42,069 nucleotides of DNA from an uncultured Pelagibacteraceae bacterium (GTDB taxonomy: Bacteria > Pseudomonadota > Alphaproteobacteria > Pelagibacterales > Pelagibacteraceae): contig CACKRX010000002.1 in NCBI GenBank assembly GCA_902602575.1, positions 1 through 42,069 of the forward strand, in the 5' to 3' direction. Shown piece by piece: positions 9,993 through 18,713 of the stretch (position 1 is the first letter of the stretch; every line of letters begins with the position of its first letter). The notes under the pieces were generated by a model. That model saw nothing but the letters and a program-made list of their open reading frames with translations. It did not search any database and was not told the origin of the DNA. The position numbers and the translations under genes are program-made.

Positions 9993-10915
9993 TAATTATT
10001 TTCTACGAGAGCATTTACATGATTAAATGCACTATCTGCAAGGGCATTAAGGTCGTACCCTCCTTCTAACACTGATACAACTTTTCCATTAGTGAATTCG
10101 TTTGTTGCTTTAAGAGTTCTTTTTGTAATCTCATAAAAATCTTCAGATTTTAATTCAAACTGCGCTAAAGGATCAGCAATATTAGCATCGAAACCCATAC
10201 TTAAAATCAAAAATTCAGGTTTAAATTCAACTAGCTTATCTAAAACTCTATCCAAAGCATTCATATATTTTTCTGATGTAGTCCCAGCAGGAAGAGGCAC
10301 ATTGAAAATGTTATTGTGTTTACCTTTTTCTTTTTCACTTCCAGTTCCTGGATAAAATGGATATTGGTGAGTAGATAAATATAAAACATTTTTATTATCA
10401 TAAAAAATATCTTGTGTACCATTTCCATGATGAACATCTGGATCGAATATTGCAATTTTTTTATATTTATACTTTTCAATAAGGTAATGAGCGGCAACTG
10501 CACAATTATTATAGATGCAAAAACCCATCGCTTTATTTTTTTCTGCATGGTGTCCAGGAGGTCTTACTACACAAAAAGCATTTCTAAATTTCTTCTGTTC
10601 AACGCCATCTACTGCTTTAATTACTGATCCCACCGCATCTATTGTAGCATCTTTGCTTCCAGGTGAAATAATAGTGTCGCCATCTAAAAATTTTAATCCT
10701 TGATTAGGAAAACTTTTTTTAACCATGCTAACATAATCTTCACCATGTGCTTTTTTTAGTATATTTTCATCAAAGGAGATTGGCTTATCCCAAATTAAAC
10801 TTTTATTTTTTTTAAGTCTTTCAGTTATCGCAGTAACTCTTTTAGGTTGTTCAGGGTGACCATCACCTGTTAAATGATTAACTGAAGTTTTTGAAGATAT
10901 TATCGCAGTTTTCAC
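9992..10915 (-). CDS. Histone deacetylase family (acetylpolyamine amidohydrolase/HDAC-like) protein
   Basis: VVRPPGHHAEKNKAMGFC, DPDVHHGNGTQDIFY, LSMGFDANIADPL, EGGYD. Confidence 0.95.
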   Translation of the reverse strand: MKTAIISSKTSVNHLTGDGHPEQPKRVTAITERLKKNKSLIWDKPISFDENILKKAHGEDYVSMVKKSFPNQGLKFLDGDTIISPGSKDATIDAVGSVIKAVDGVEQKKFRNAFCVVRPPGHHAEKNKAMGFCIYNNCAVAAHYLIEKYKYKKIAIFDPDVHHGNGTQDIFYDNKNVLYLSTHQYPFYPGTGSEKEKGKHNNIFNVPLPAGTTSEKYMNALDRVLDKLVEFKPEFLILSMGFDANIADPLAQFELKSEDFYEITKRTLKATNEFTNGKVVSVLEGGYDLNALADSAFNHVNALVENN

Positions 10916-12069
10916 TAAAAATAGTTATTAAGAATATTAGCATAAATTTTTGTTAATTTTTTAAGATCATTTAGGGATACTGCTTCATCAACTTTATGCA
11001 TTGTCTTTCCTACAAGGCCAAATTCTAAACATGGAGAAATATTTTTTAGAAATCTAGCGTCAGATGTTCCTCCGGTTGTCGAAAGTTTTGGTTTAATTTT
11101 TGTAATTTTTTTTACAACATTCTGTATCATATTTGTCGTAGCATTTTGTTTTACTAAAAATGCTTCACCAGAAACTCTGTAATCTATTTTAAATTTTGAT
11201 TTATTCTTTGTATTAATTTTACTTAAAATTTTATTAATTCTTTTTTTGATAGAACCTGATGAGTGCTTGTTATTAAATCTTATATTAAAAGTTGCATTAG
11301 CAACTCTCGGGATAACATTATCAGCTTTATTATCAATATTTATTTTCGTTATCTCTAAATTTGTTGGCTGAAAGTTTTTGGCACCTTTATCAAACTTTAT
11401 ATTTTTTAATTCATTTAAAACTTTAACAATTATCGTTGAGGGATTATTTGCTCTATGAGGATAGGCAACATGCCCTTGCATACCAATTATTTCTATTTTT
11501 CCAGTTAAACTTCCTCTTCGACCAATTTTTATCATTTCTCCTAATTTATTTGGATTCGTTGGTTCACCAACCAAACAAAAATTAATTTTTTCCTTTTTCT
11601 TTTTTAAATAATCTACGACTTTTTTTGTACCGTTTACCGCATCTCCTTCTTCATCACCTGTTATTAATAGACTAATTGATCCATTGAAACTTTTATTATT
11701 ATTCAAAAAAATACTTACAGCTGAAACAAAAGCAGCTACTGAGCCTTTCATATCATTCGCACCTCTACCAACTAAATGACCTTTTTTAACAGAAGGTCTG
11801 AAAGGATTAACTGTCCAGTCTTTAATATCTCCAGGGGGCACAACATCTAAATGGCCCGCAAAACAAAAATTAGGCCCTTTACTTCCTAGTCTAGCATATA
11901 AATTTTTTACCGGTTGAAAATTTTTTTCTTTGAAATTTAAAATTTTAGTTTTGAAACCCATTTTCTTTAATTTTTTTTCTAAAAATTTCATTACACCAGC
12001 GTCTTTAGGTGTTATTGATGGAAACTTCATTAGCTCTTTGGCTAATTGTAATTCATTTATTTTTTGCAT
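10915..12069 (-). CDS. dapE: Succinyl-diaminopimelate desuccinylase
   Basis: FAGHLDVVPPGD, GRGANDMKGSVAAF, TGDEEGDAVNGT, TTGGTSDARF. Confidence 0.97.
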   Translation of the reverse strand: MQKINELQLAKELMKFPSITPKDAGVMKFLEKKLKKMGFKTKILNFKEKNFQPVKNLYARLGSKGPNFCFAGHLDVVPPGDIKDWTVNPFRPSVKKGHLVGRGANDMKGSVAAFVSAVSIFLNNNKSFNGSISLLITGDEEGDAVNGTKKVVDYLKKKKEKINFCLVGEPTNPNKLGEMIKIGRRGSLTGKIEIIGMQGHVAYPHRANNPSTIIVKVLNELKNIKFDKGAKNFQPTNLEITKINIDNKADNVIPRVANATFNIRFNNKHSSGSIKKRINKILSKINTKNKSKFKIDYRVSGEAFLVKQNATTNMIQNVVKKITKIKPKLSTTGGTSDARFLKNISPCLEFGLVGKTMHKVDEAVSLNDLKKLTKIYANILNNYF

Positions 12070-12071
12070 AA

Positions 12072-12875
12072 TTAGTCTCTTAAAAGATCGTTAATTGATG
12101 TCTTTGACCTCGTCTTTGCGTCAACAGTTTTTATTATATGAACAGCATAAAGATCTTTATGAGTGCCAGGTACCACTACCGAATAAGGTGGAACATGCCC
12201 TTTTGTAACCTCGCCATTTGATCTATTTACAATTTTTGTACTTTGACCAATGTAACATCCCATTGAAAGAACGCTTCCTTCTCCCACTATAACACCCTCT
12301 ACAACTTCTGACATTGCTCCAACGAAGACGTTATCCTCAATTATAGTTGGAAGTGCTTGAGCTGGTTCTAAGACTCCACCAATACCTGAACCAGCAGATA
12401 TATGACAATTTTCTCCAATTTGACAGCAGCTACCAGCTCTACTAAAAGTATCCATCATTGTTCCAGCACCGATGTACGCTCCTATGTTTACATAACAAGG
12501 CATGAGCACGGCATTTTTTCCGATGAAAGATCCTGGTCTTACCGGACTGTTTGGTGTCATTCGAAATCCAGCAGCCTCATGTTGTTCCTTTGTCCAATTA
12601 GCTGTTTTACCTTTTAATAAGTGAGCTTTATCGTACCAGCTACTATACGGACCGCTTAAATTATCCATAGGGTAAATTCTAAAACTAAGCATGATAGCCT
12701 TTTTAAGATATTGGCGAGTTTTCCATTCCCCATTAATTTTTTCTGCTACTCTAGACTTACCACTATCTAAATCTTTAATTACTTGATTTATTGCATCCTT
12801 CAAAGATTGATCTGAATCTTGATTTACTTGGTCTTTTTTTTCCCAAGCGTCATTAATTATTTTTTCTAAGGACAT
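12072..12875 (-). CDS. dapD: 2,3,4,5-tetrahydropyridine-2,6-dicarboxylate N-succinyltransferase
   Basis: Left-handed beta-helix repeats, VNIGAYIGAGTMMDTFSRAGSCCQIG, GGVLEP. Confidence 0.97.
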   Translation of the reverse strand: MSLEKIINDAWEKKDQVNQDSDQSLKDAINQVIKDLDSGKSRVAEKINGEWKTRQYLKKAIMLSFRIYPMDNLSGPYSSWYDKAHLLKGKTANWTKEQHEAAGFRMTPNSPVRPGSFIGKNAVLMPCYVNIGAYIGAGTMMDTFSRAGSCCQIGENCHISAGSGIGGVLEPAQALPTIIEDNVFVGAMSEVVEGVIVGEGSVLSMGCYIGQSTKIVNRSNGEVTKGHVPPYSVVVPGTHKDLYAVHIIKTVDAKTRSKTSINDLLRD

Positions 12876-12878
12876 AAT

Positions 12879-13571
12879 TTATTTACTTTTTAATAACCTT
12901 ATTTCCTTAAGAAATAAAGATAGATTTTCAATTTTATGAGAAATATAATCTTTATCAGAGTCAATTTTTCCAAAATGTTCATCATTGATTAACCAAACAG
13001 TTGTACAGCCTTTTTCAAAGCCAATACTTAAATTTTTAGCTATATCCTCTATATAAATTGTTTCTTTGGGTTTAATACCAAATTTTTTGACCATTAAATC
13101 AAAGGTCTGGGCTTCTGGTTTAGGAACATATCCAGCGTCTTTTATATCGAATACTTTTTCTTTTCCAAAAAGATCGTAAATACCTAATCGTGTTAAAATA
13201 TTTTGAGCATGTTCAGCGCTACCATTTGTAAAAATAAATTTTTCCATATCTAAATTCTCTAGTTCAATTCTCAGTATTTTGTCTTCTTTCATAAATGAAA
13301 TGTCAATATCATGTACATATTTAAGAAACTCATCCCCAATAACATTATGATGTAACATTAGACCATTAAGACTTGTATTGTATTTGTAAAAATAATTAGT
13401 TTGAAGTTCTTTTGCCTTTTTTTCATCCAAACCAAGTTTTTCTTGAATAAAAAGAGTCATTCTTTTTGATACAAGACCAAAGACTTTTTCTAAAGGATAA
13501 CCATTATGAGAACCATAGCAAACCCCATCAAGGTCCAAAAGAAGGTATTTCATTTCTTTCAAACTTTTCAT
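12879..13571 (-). CDS. HAD-family pyrimidine 5'-nucleotidase-like hydrolase
   Basis: LLLDLDGVCYG, FIFTNGSAEHAQNILTRLGI, YIEDIAKNLSIGFEKG; position between argB and dapD. Confidence 0.85.
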   Translation of the reverse strand: MKSLKEMKYLLLDLDGVCYGSHNGYPLEKVFGLVSKRMTLFIQEKLGLDEKKAKELQTNYFYKYNTSLNGLMLHHNVIGDEFLKYVHDIDISFMKEDKILRIELENLDMEKFIFTNGSAEHAQNILTRLGIYDLFGKEKVFDIKDAGYVPKPEAQTFDLMVKKFGIKPKETIYIEDIAKNLSIGFEKGCTTVWLINDEHFGKIDSDKDYISHKIENLSLFLKEIRLLKSK

Positions 13572-14416
13572 TTTCTTATTAATGTTCCCGATCCTTTATC
13601 GGAAAATAATTCAAATAAAACTGAACGAGGTTTACGACCGTCAATTATACCAACTGCAGTTACATCGTTTTTCACAGCATCAAGACAAGTATTAATTTTT
13701 GGTATCATACCCTCAGTAATTGTTTTATCCTCTATCATTTCGATTATTTTTGAAGAATTGATTTCTGAAATAAGTTTTTTCTCTCCATTTAAAACACCCT
13801 CAACATTTGTCATTAAAAGCAGTCTTCTTGATTTAAGAGATTTTGCAACTGCCCCAGCCGCATGATCTCCATTAATATTATAGGTCTGTTTATTTTCTCC
13901 TAGCCCTAAAGGGGAGATAATGGGTATAATATTATTTTTTAATTTTCCAAAAATAGTCTCTATATTAATTTTATTAGGAATTCCCACAAAACCAAGTTCT
14001 TTTTGTTCAGGAATAATTTCTATAACATTATCTTTTTTTGTATGCAGTGAGGCTGCCTGGGACCCAATTTTTTTTAAAGAATTTACAATATCTTCATTAA
14101 AATCAATAAGTACAGTCTCGACGACACTTATAATTTTTTCATCAGTAACTCTAAGACCTCTAACAAATTTGGACTCAATATTTTGTTTAGATAACTCCCT
14201 TTTTATTCTTGGTCCTCCTCCGTGCACAACAACCACTTGCAAACCAAGCTTATTAAGCACACTTAAATCTTTGATGAAATTGTCAAAAATTTTTCTATCA
14301 ATAAATACATTTCCTCCATATTTAATAACTATTATTTCATTTTTGTATTTCTCAATATATTTCAAAACTTCTTCAACTGGCGGTCCGTCTGTAGGTAAGA
14401 TCTTTTTTAAATCCAT
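13568..14416 (-). CDS. argB: Acetylglutamate kinase (start at MDLKKILP; the track's longer start overlaps yidC)
   Basis: VIKYGGNVF, VVVHGGGPRI, GLRVTDE, GMIPKINTCLDAV. Confidence 0.96.
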   Translation of the reverse strand: MDLKKILPTDGPPVEEVLKYIEKYKNEIIVIKYGGNVFIDRKIFDNFIKDLSVLNKLGLQVVVVHGGGPRIKRELSKQNIESKFVRGLRVTDEKIISVVETVLIDFNEDIVNSLKKIGSQAASLHTKKDNVIEIIPEQKELGFVGIPNKINIETIFGKLKNNIIPIISPLGLGENKQTYNINGDHAAGAVAKSLKSRRLLLMTNVEGVLNGEKKLISEINSSKIIEMIEDKTITEGMIPKINTCLDAVKNDVTAVGIIDGRKPRSVLFELFSDKGSGTLIRK

Positions 14417-16101
14417 TATTGAGAGGTTTTCACAGTAGTTCTCTTCATAATGACGTACTGTTGAGCCATTGTAAGAATATTGTTGGCCGTCCAATACAGA
14501 ACTAATCCCGAAGGGAAAGGTGCAAGTATTACAGTTAAGAAGACAGGAAAGAACATAAAAATTTTCTTTTGTATATCATCTTGTGGAGCTGGATTAAGTT
14601 TCTGTTGCGCCCACATTGTTAAGCCCATCAGCACTGGAAGCGCTCCTATAGTCATAAAATCTGGAGGTGTCCAGGGTATCAATCCAAATAAATTAAAAAT
14701 GCTTGTCATGTCCTTTTCTGAGAGATCTTTTATCCATCCAAAGAAAGGCTGGTGTCTCATTTCAATTGTTACAAATAACATTTTATAAATAGCGAAAAAA
14801 AATGGTATAGAAATTAAAATTGGTACACAACCACTTACGGGATTTACTCCTTCTTTTTTATAAAGTTGCATTATTGCCTGCTGAAGTTTCATCTTATCAT
14901 CTTTATGTACTTCTTTTAGACGAGCCATTTCTGGTTGCAAAATTTTCATACGACTCATCGATCTAAATGCATAATTATTGAGTGGAAAGAAAACCAATCT
15001 TAAACAAACAGTTATTAAAATAATTGCTACTCCGTAATTTCCTGCAAATTTAAAGAAGTAATCATTTAAAAAGAATAAAGGTTTTACAATCCAATAAAAC
15101 CAACCCCAGTCAATGACAAGGTCAAATTTTGATAATCCTAATTTTTCATTATACTCATCAATTACATCTACTTCTTTCGCAGCAATAACAATGTCAACTT
15201 TATTATTAATTTGCTTATTAGGTTGTGACTCTAAAGGCTCAGTTTCTATGTAACTAATCTTAAATTTTTCACTGTACTCAAAGTCTGCTCTAAAATTTTT
15301 GTTCTTTTCTGGTATTAAGCTTGTTACCCAATACTTATCAGTAACACCTAGAAAACCTTTTTCAGCATTTATAGAATATTTTTTGTCAATCACATCATCA
15401 TAATCTTTTTCTACTAACTGATCATCAAACACTCCAAGTGGCCCCTCATGTAAAATAAAAAAATTTACTATATCTCTAGGAATATTTTTTCGGATAATTT
15501 GGCTATAAGGATAAAAATTATATATTTTGTTAGTATTATTTTTTATTTTTTGGTTAACAGTAAACAAAAATTTATTATCAATACTAATAATTTTTTCAAA
15601 AGCAAGTCCTTGAGCATTTTTCCATATTAATTTAACGTCATTTCCTGGAGAAAGTTTTGTGTTTCCCTCTACTTTCCATTTTGATTTATTATTTGGTAAA
15701 TCAATATTTTTATTGTTACTAACCCAGCCTGTTTCTAAGTAATATGTATCAGAAGCGTTTCTTGGATTTAGTAATACTACCTTCTTTGTACCCTCGAGTT
15801 TTTCATTATAATTTTTAAAAAGTAAATCATCTATAATTGCACCTTTTAAAGAAATTGAACCCTTAACGTTATCGTTTTCAAATATAATTCTTTTATCTTT
15901 GTTTAAAGCCTCTTTTCTTGAAAGAAGGTTATTAGTTTCAGAATTTTCTATCTCTGGAGCATCTAAACTTTTAACTGAGTCTATTCTTTTCTGTTTTATT
16001 TTTTCTCGATCTTCAGGGGATGGTGAAAAAAATAAAGACCATAAAATAATTATTGCTGCACTAAGTGATATAGCTGCGATTATATTTTTATTTGAGTCCA
16101 T
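14416..16101 (-). CDS. yidC: Membrane protein insertase YidC
   Basis: NYGVAIILITVCLRLVFFPLNNYAFRSMSRMKILQPEM, YKKEGVNPVSGCVPILISIPFFFAIYKML. Confidence 0.97.
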   Translation of the reverse strand: MDSNKNIIAAISLSAAIIILWSLFFSPSPEDREKIKQKRIDSVKSLDAPEIENSETNNLLSRKEALNKDKRIIFENDNVKGSISLKGAIIDDLLFKNYNEKLEGTKKVVLLNPRNASDTYYLETGWVSNNKNIDLPNNKSKWKVEGNTKLSPGNDVKLIWKNAQGLAFEKIISIDNKFLFTVNQKIKNNTNKIYNFYPYSQIIRKNIPRDIVNFFILHEGPLGVFDDQLVEKDYDDVIDKKYSINAEKGFLGVTDKYWVTSLIPEKNKNFRADFEYSEKFKISYIETEPLESQPNKQINNKVDIVIAAKEVDVIDEYNEKLGLSKFDLVIDWGWFYWIVKPLFFLNDYFFKFAGNYGVAIILITVCLRLVFFPLNNYAFRSMSRMKILQPEMARLKEVHKDDKMKLQQAIMQLYKKEGVNPVSGCVPILISIPFFFAIYKMLFVTIEMRHQPFFGWIKDLSEKDMTSIFNLFGLIPWTPPDFMTIGALPVLMGLTMWAQQKLNPAPQDDIQKKIFMFFPVFLTVILAPFPSGLVLYWTANNILTMAQQYVIMKRTTVKTSQ

Positions 16102-16103
16102 TT

Positions 16104-16346
16104 TTAATTTTTATTTTTCTTAACTGGTTCAAATCCCTCACCACCACCAAGGAATTTAATAGGATGACAACTTAAAACTCTTTTGGTGCCTTTGAAAAAA
16201 CCTTTTATCAAACCATACTCCTTTAAAGACTCTATAAAATACTCTGAACAAGTTGGTAAATACCTACAGTTGTTACCCAGCAAAGGTGAGATTAAGTACT
16301 GATAAAACTTTATTATCTTGATAATAATCTTGGTTAAAATCTTCAT
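16104..16346 (-). CDS. yidD: Membrane protein insertion efficiency factor YidD
   Basis: YQYLISPLLGNNCRYLPTCSEYFIESLKEYG. Confidence 0.95.
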   Translation of the reverse strand: MKILTKIIIKIIKFYQYLISPLLGNNCRYLPTCSEYFIESLKEYGLIKGFFKGTKRVLSCHPIKFLGGGEGFEPVKKNKN

Positions 16347-16687
16347 TAACTTATTTTTTCAAAACTTTTTTGTAATGCCTCTTTAATTTCCTCGTATTTT
16401 TCCTCTAAAACACTTTTTTTTGCAAGAACTAAATAAGAAAAGTTAAGATTTAAGTTAGCTATTTTAGTTATTGCATATGTCATATTTTTAAGCCTTCTTT
16501 TTATCTTATTTCTATCAACAGCTTTACCCATTTTCTTTTTTGCCACAAAACTAATATTGAGACATGTATTTTTCTTATCAGGAATCTTTTTATAGAAAAT
16601 TGTGAGATAAGAATTGGAAATTTTTCTTCCATTAAGAAGTTTTTTAAAGTCCTCATTCTTTGAGAGACTTTTGATTTTAGTATTCAT
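16346..16687 (-). CDS. rnpA: Ribonuclease P protein component
   Basis: FVAKKKMGKAVDRNKIKRRLKN RNase P protein signature. Confidence 0.93.
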   Translation of the reverse strand: MNTKIKSLSKNEDFKKLLNGRKISNSYLTIFYKKIPDKKNTCLNISFVAKKKMGKAVDRNKIKRRLKNMTYAITKIANLNLNFSYLVLAKKSVLEEKYEEIKEALQKSFEKIS

Positions 16688-16821
16688 TAAACAGTTAGTT
16701 TTTTTCGACCTTTTTTTCTTCTTCTGGCAAGAAGTTTTTTTCCACCCTTTGTTTTCATTTTTGATCTAAATCCGTGGCGTCTTTTTCTGACAAGTTTACT
16801 TGGTTGATAAGTTCTTTTCAT
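16687..16821 (-). CDS. rpmH: 50S ribosomal protein L34 (not in the supplied ORF track)
   Basis: My translation: [44 protein letters not shown]. Confidence 0.97.
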   Translation of the reverse strand: MKRTYQPSKLVRKRRHGFRSKMKTKGGKKLLARRRKKGRKKLTV

Positions 16822-16878
16822 AAGATTTTAATTATGTAGTATTAAAAATTTAAGTACTTATAATGTAAAATTTATAAT

Positions 16879-17601
16879 ATGCAAACTATGAAAAACGTAA
16901 AAATATGGTTAGGTTTAGCCTATATTATATTCTTGGGATTATTTTTATACTTCTTGTTAACTTATATAAGTATTGAGGAATTAACTTCATATAGTTTTCT
17001 CAAATCAAATAGTGAGTATCTTATTAATTTTAAACAAAATAATATAATATTCACATCTTTTATATTTATTATATTTGGAATTGTTTGGATTTCTTTACTT
17101 CAAGGATTTGGGTCTCCATTAGGATTGATTTGTGGATATATTTTCGGACCTTACTTTGGAACTTTAATTTTTTCATTAACTTTTGCTTTAGGATCCAGTG
17201 TAACGTTTATCGTCGCTAACTTTTTTTTTAAAGATTATATCATTGAAAAAATACAAAATAAGTATCAATATCTAAACGATAAAATAAGAAATAATCAGTT
17301 TTTAGCAGTTGCCCTTCTCAGATTTCTTGGTGGAATTCCAATACAGATACAAAATCTAATTCCAGTATTATTTGATGTAAAATTAAAAAACTATTTTTTC
17401 GGAACTTTATTTGGAGTTGTTATTCAAGCATTTATTGTTTGTTCATTAGGATCAGCTCTAGAAAAAAAAATATATGAAAATGATGAATTGCCTAAAATAT
17501 TAGATCTTCTAAAAACTCAAGAAATTTATTTACCAATATCTGGGATAATATTTTTGTTTATTTTGACATTTATTTTAAGAAAATTTTTCTTTAAAAAGTA
17601 A
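16879..17601 (+). CDS. TVP38/TMEM64 (VTT/DedA-like) family membrane protein
   Basis: Multiple TM segments; GSPLGLICGYIFGPYFGTLI and ALLRFLGGIPIQIQNLIPVLFDVKLKNYFFGTLFG. Confidence 0.82.
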   Translation: MQTMKNVKIWLGLAYIIFLGLFLYFLLTYISIEELTSYSFLKSNSEYLINFKQNNIIFTSFIFIIFGIVWISLLQGFGSPLGLICGYIFGPYFGTLIFSLTFALGSSVTFIVANFFFKDYIIEKIQNKYQYLNDKIRNNQFLAVALLRFLGGIPIQIQNLIPVLFDVKLKNYFFGTLFGVVIQAFIVCSLGSALEKKIYENDELPKILDLLKTQEIYLPISGIIFLFILTFILRKFFFKK

Positions 17602-17676
17602 TGGTGCCCTCGATGAGAATCTAACTCATGACTGACCCTTACCAAGGGCCTGTTTTAACACTAAAACTACAAGGGC
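17602..17676 (-). tRNA. tRNA-Thr(GGT), CCA encoded
   Basis: Cloverleaf: acceptor GCCCTTG/CGAGGGC, D stem GTTT/AAAC, anticodon arm GGCCC-TTGGTAA-GGGTC, T arm ATGAG-TTAGATT-CTCAT, discriminator A + CCA. Confidence 0.9.
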
Positions 17677-17761
17677 ATACAATTATAAATAGTGTAAAAA
17701 TAAGGATTATTCAAATTATTGCCTTAATATTCGACATAATTGATATATAATTAAAATAAAT

Positions 17762-18055
17762 TTGATACCTGTCATGAAAGTTTACAAAAAAATAATATTG
17801 GATCGCAATAATAAAATTATTTACGAAGATTCTTTTGAATATAATGGCAAATGGTCTTATGCCGGGATCCACTATGATTTCAAGTCGACTAGGGGTGCAA
17901 AAGCTATGGAGAAGCAAGCGAAAAGGGAAAAAAAACTAGCTGAACGAAGAGCCAAAAGACAAGCTAAGCAAACAACCAACAAATCCGAAGATAAGACAAT
18001 ACCAATAGATCAAGTTGTGACTTTGGAGCATCTTACTAATCCTGAGAAAAAATAA
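17762..18055 (+). CDS. Hypothetical protein with basic/acidic coiled C-terminus
   Basis: 97 aa ORF; KAMEKQAKREKKLAERRAKRQ; upstream of dcd in the same direction. Confidence 0.6.
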   Translation: MIPVMKVYKKIILDRNNKIIYEDSFEYNGKWSYAGIHYDFKSTRGAKAMEKQAKREKKLAERRAKRQAKQTTNKSEDKTIPIDQVVTLEHLTNPEKK

Positions 18056-18063
18056 TCTTTTTA

Positions 18064-18177
18064 ATGAATTCTAAAAGGAAGCCTTCTAAGCTTGATCTCG
18101 AGAAAGCTCTTAGAAAAAATTTAAGAAAGAGAAAAATTCATAAACGAAAAAATCAAAACAATGATTCTAAACGATAA
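18064..18177 (+). CDS. Very small basic hypothetical protein, 37 aa (not in ORF track)
   Basis: My translation: MNSKRKPSKLDLEKALRKNLRKRKIHKRKNQNNDSKR*; sits between two genes and overlaps the dcd start by 17 nt. Confidence 0.5.
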   Translation: MNSKRKPSKLDLEKALRKNLRKRKIHKRKNQNNDSKR

Positions 18178-18712
18178 ACAAATTAAGGAACTCGCAGAAA
18201 AAGAGGAGATGATAAGTCCATTTGTGAGTGAAAGTGTATCTAAAGGTATAAGTCATGGACTTAACTCATTTGGCTACGATTTAAGATGTGGCGCTGAATT
18301 CAAAATTTTTACAAATATAAAAGGAGCAACTGCTGATCCAAAAAATTTTAGTGAGGATAATTTTATAACTATTAAAGGTGAAGACTCTGTTTTAATTCCC
18401 CCAAATTCCTTCGCATTGGCAAGTAGTCTTGAGTATTTTAAAATGCCAAGAAACGTGACCGGCTTAGTAACTGCTAAGAGCACTTATGCAAGATGTGGAC
18501 TTGGGACTCCTCCCACAGTTCTAGAAGCAGGTTGGCATGGCAACTTAGTTTTGGAATTTTCAAATCATACAAGCAACTCAATAAAATTATATGCAAATAG
18601 TGGAGCAGCTCAGATTCTGTTCTTTAGTGGAGATCAACCAGAGGTATCGTATTCTGACAGAAAAGGAAAATATCAAGGTCAAGTTGGCATAACCTTAGCA
18701 AAATCAAAATAG
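18161..18712 (+). CDS. dcd: dCTP deaminase
   Basis: LNSFGYDLRCG, VTAKSTYARCGL, EAGWHGNLVLEFSN, GAAQILFF. Confidence 0.96.
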   Translation: MILNDKQIKELAEKEEMISPFVSESVSKGISHGLNSFGYDLRCGAEFKIFTNIKGATADPKNFSEDNFITIKGEDSVLIPPNSFALASSLEYFKMPRNVTGLVTAKSTYARCGLGTPPTVLEAGWHGNLVLEFSNHTSNSIKLYANSGAAQILFFSGDQPEVSYSDRKGKYQGQVGITLAKSK

Positions 18713-18713
18713 C

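Noticed and set aside
10261-10703. Several ORFs inside the HDAC gene in other frames (10261-10548 -, 10412-10627 +, 10515-10703 +)
   Set aside because: Fully inside a strongly supported CDS, low-complexity composition and no recognisable motif; shadow ORFs.
13506-14438. Antisense ORFs of 119 and 172 aa over argB
   Set aside because: Antisense to a clear acetylglutamate kinase; Ser/Phe-rich translation typical of complement-strand artefacts.
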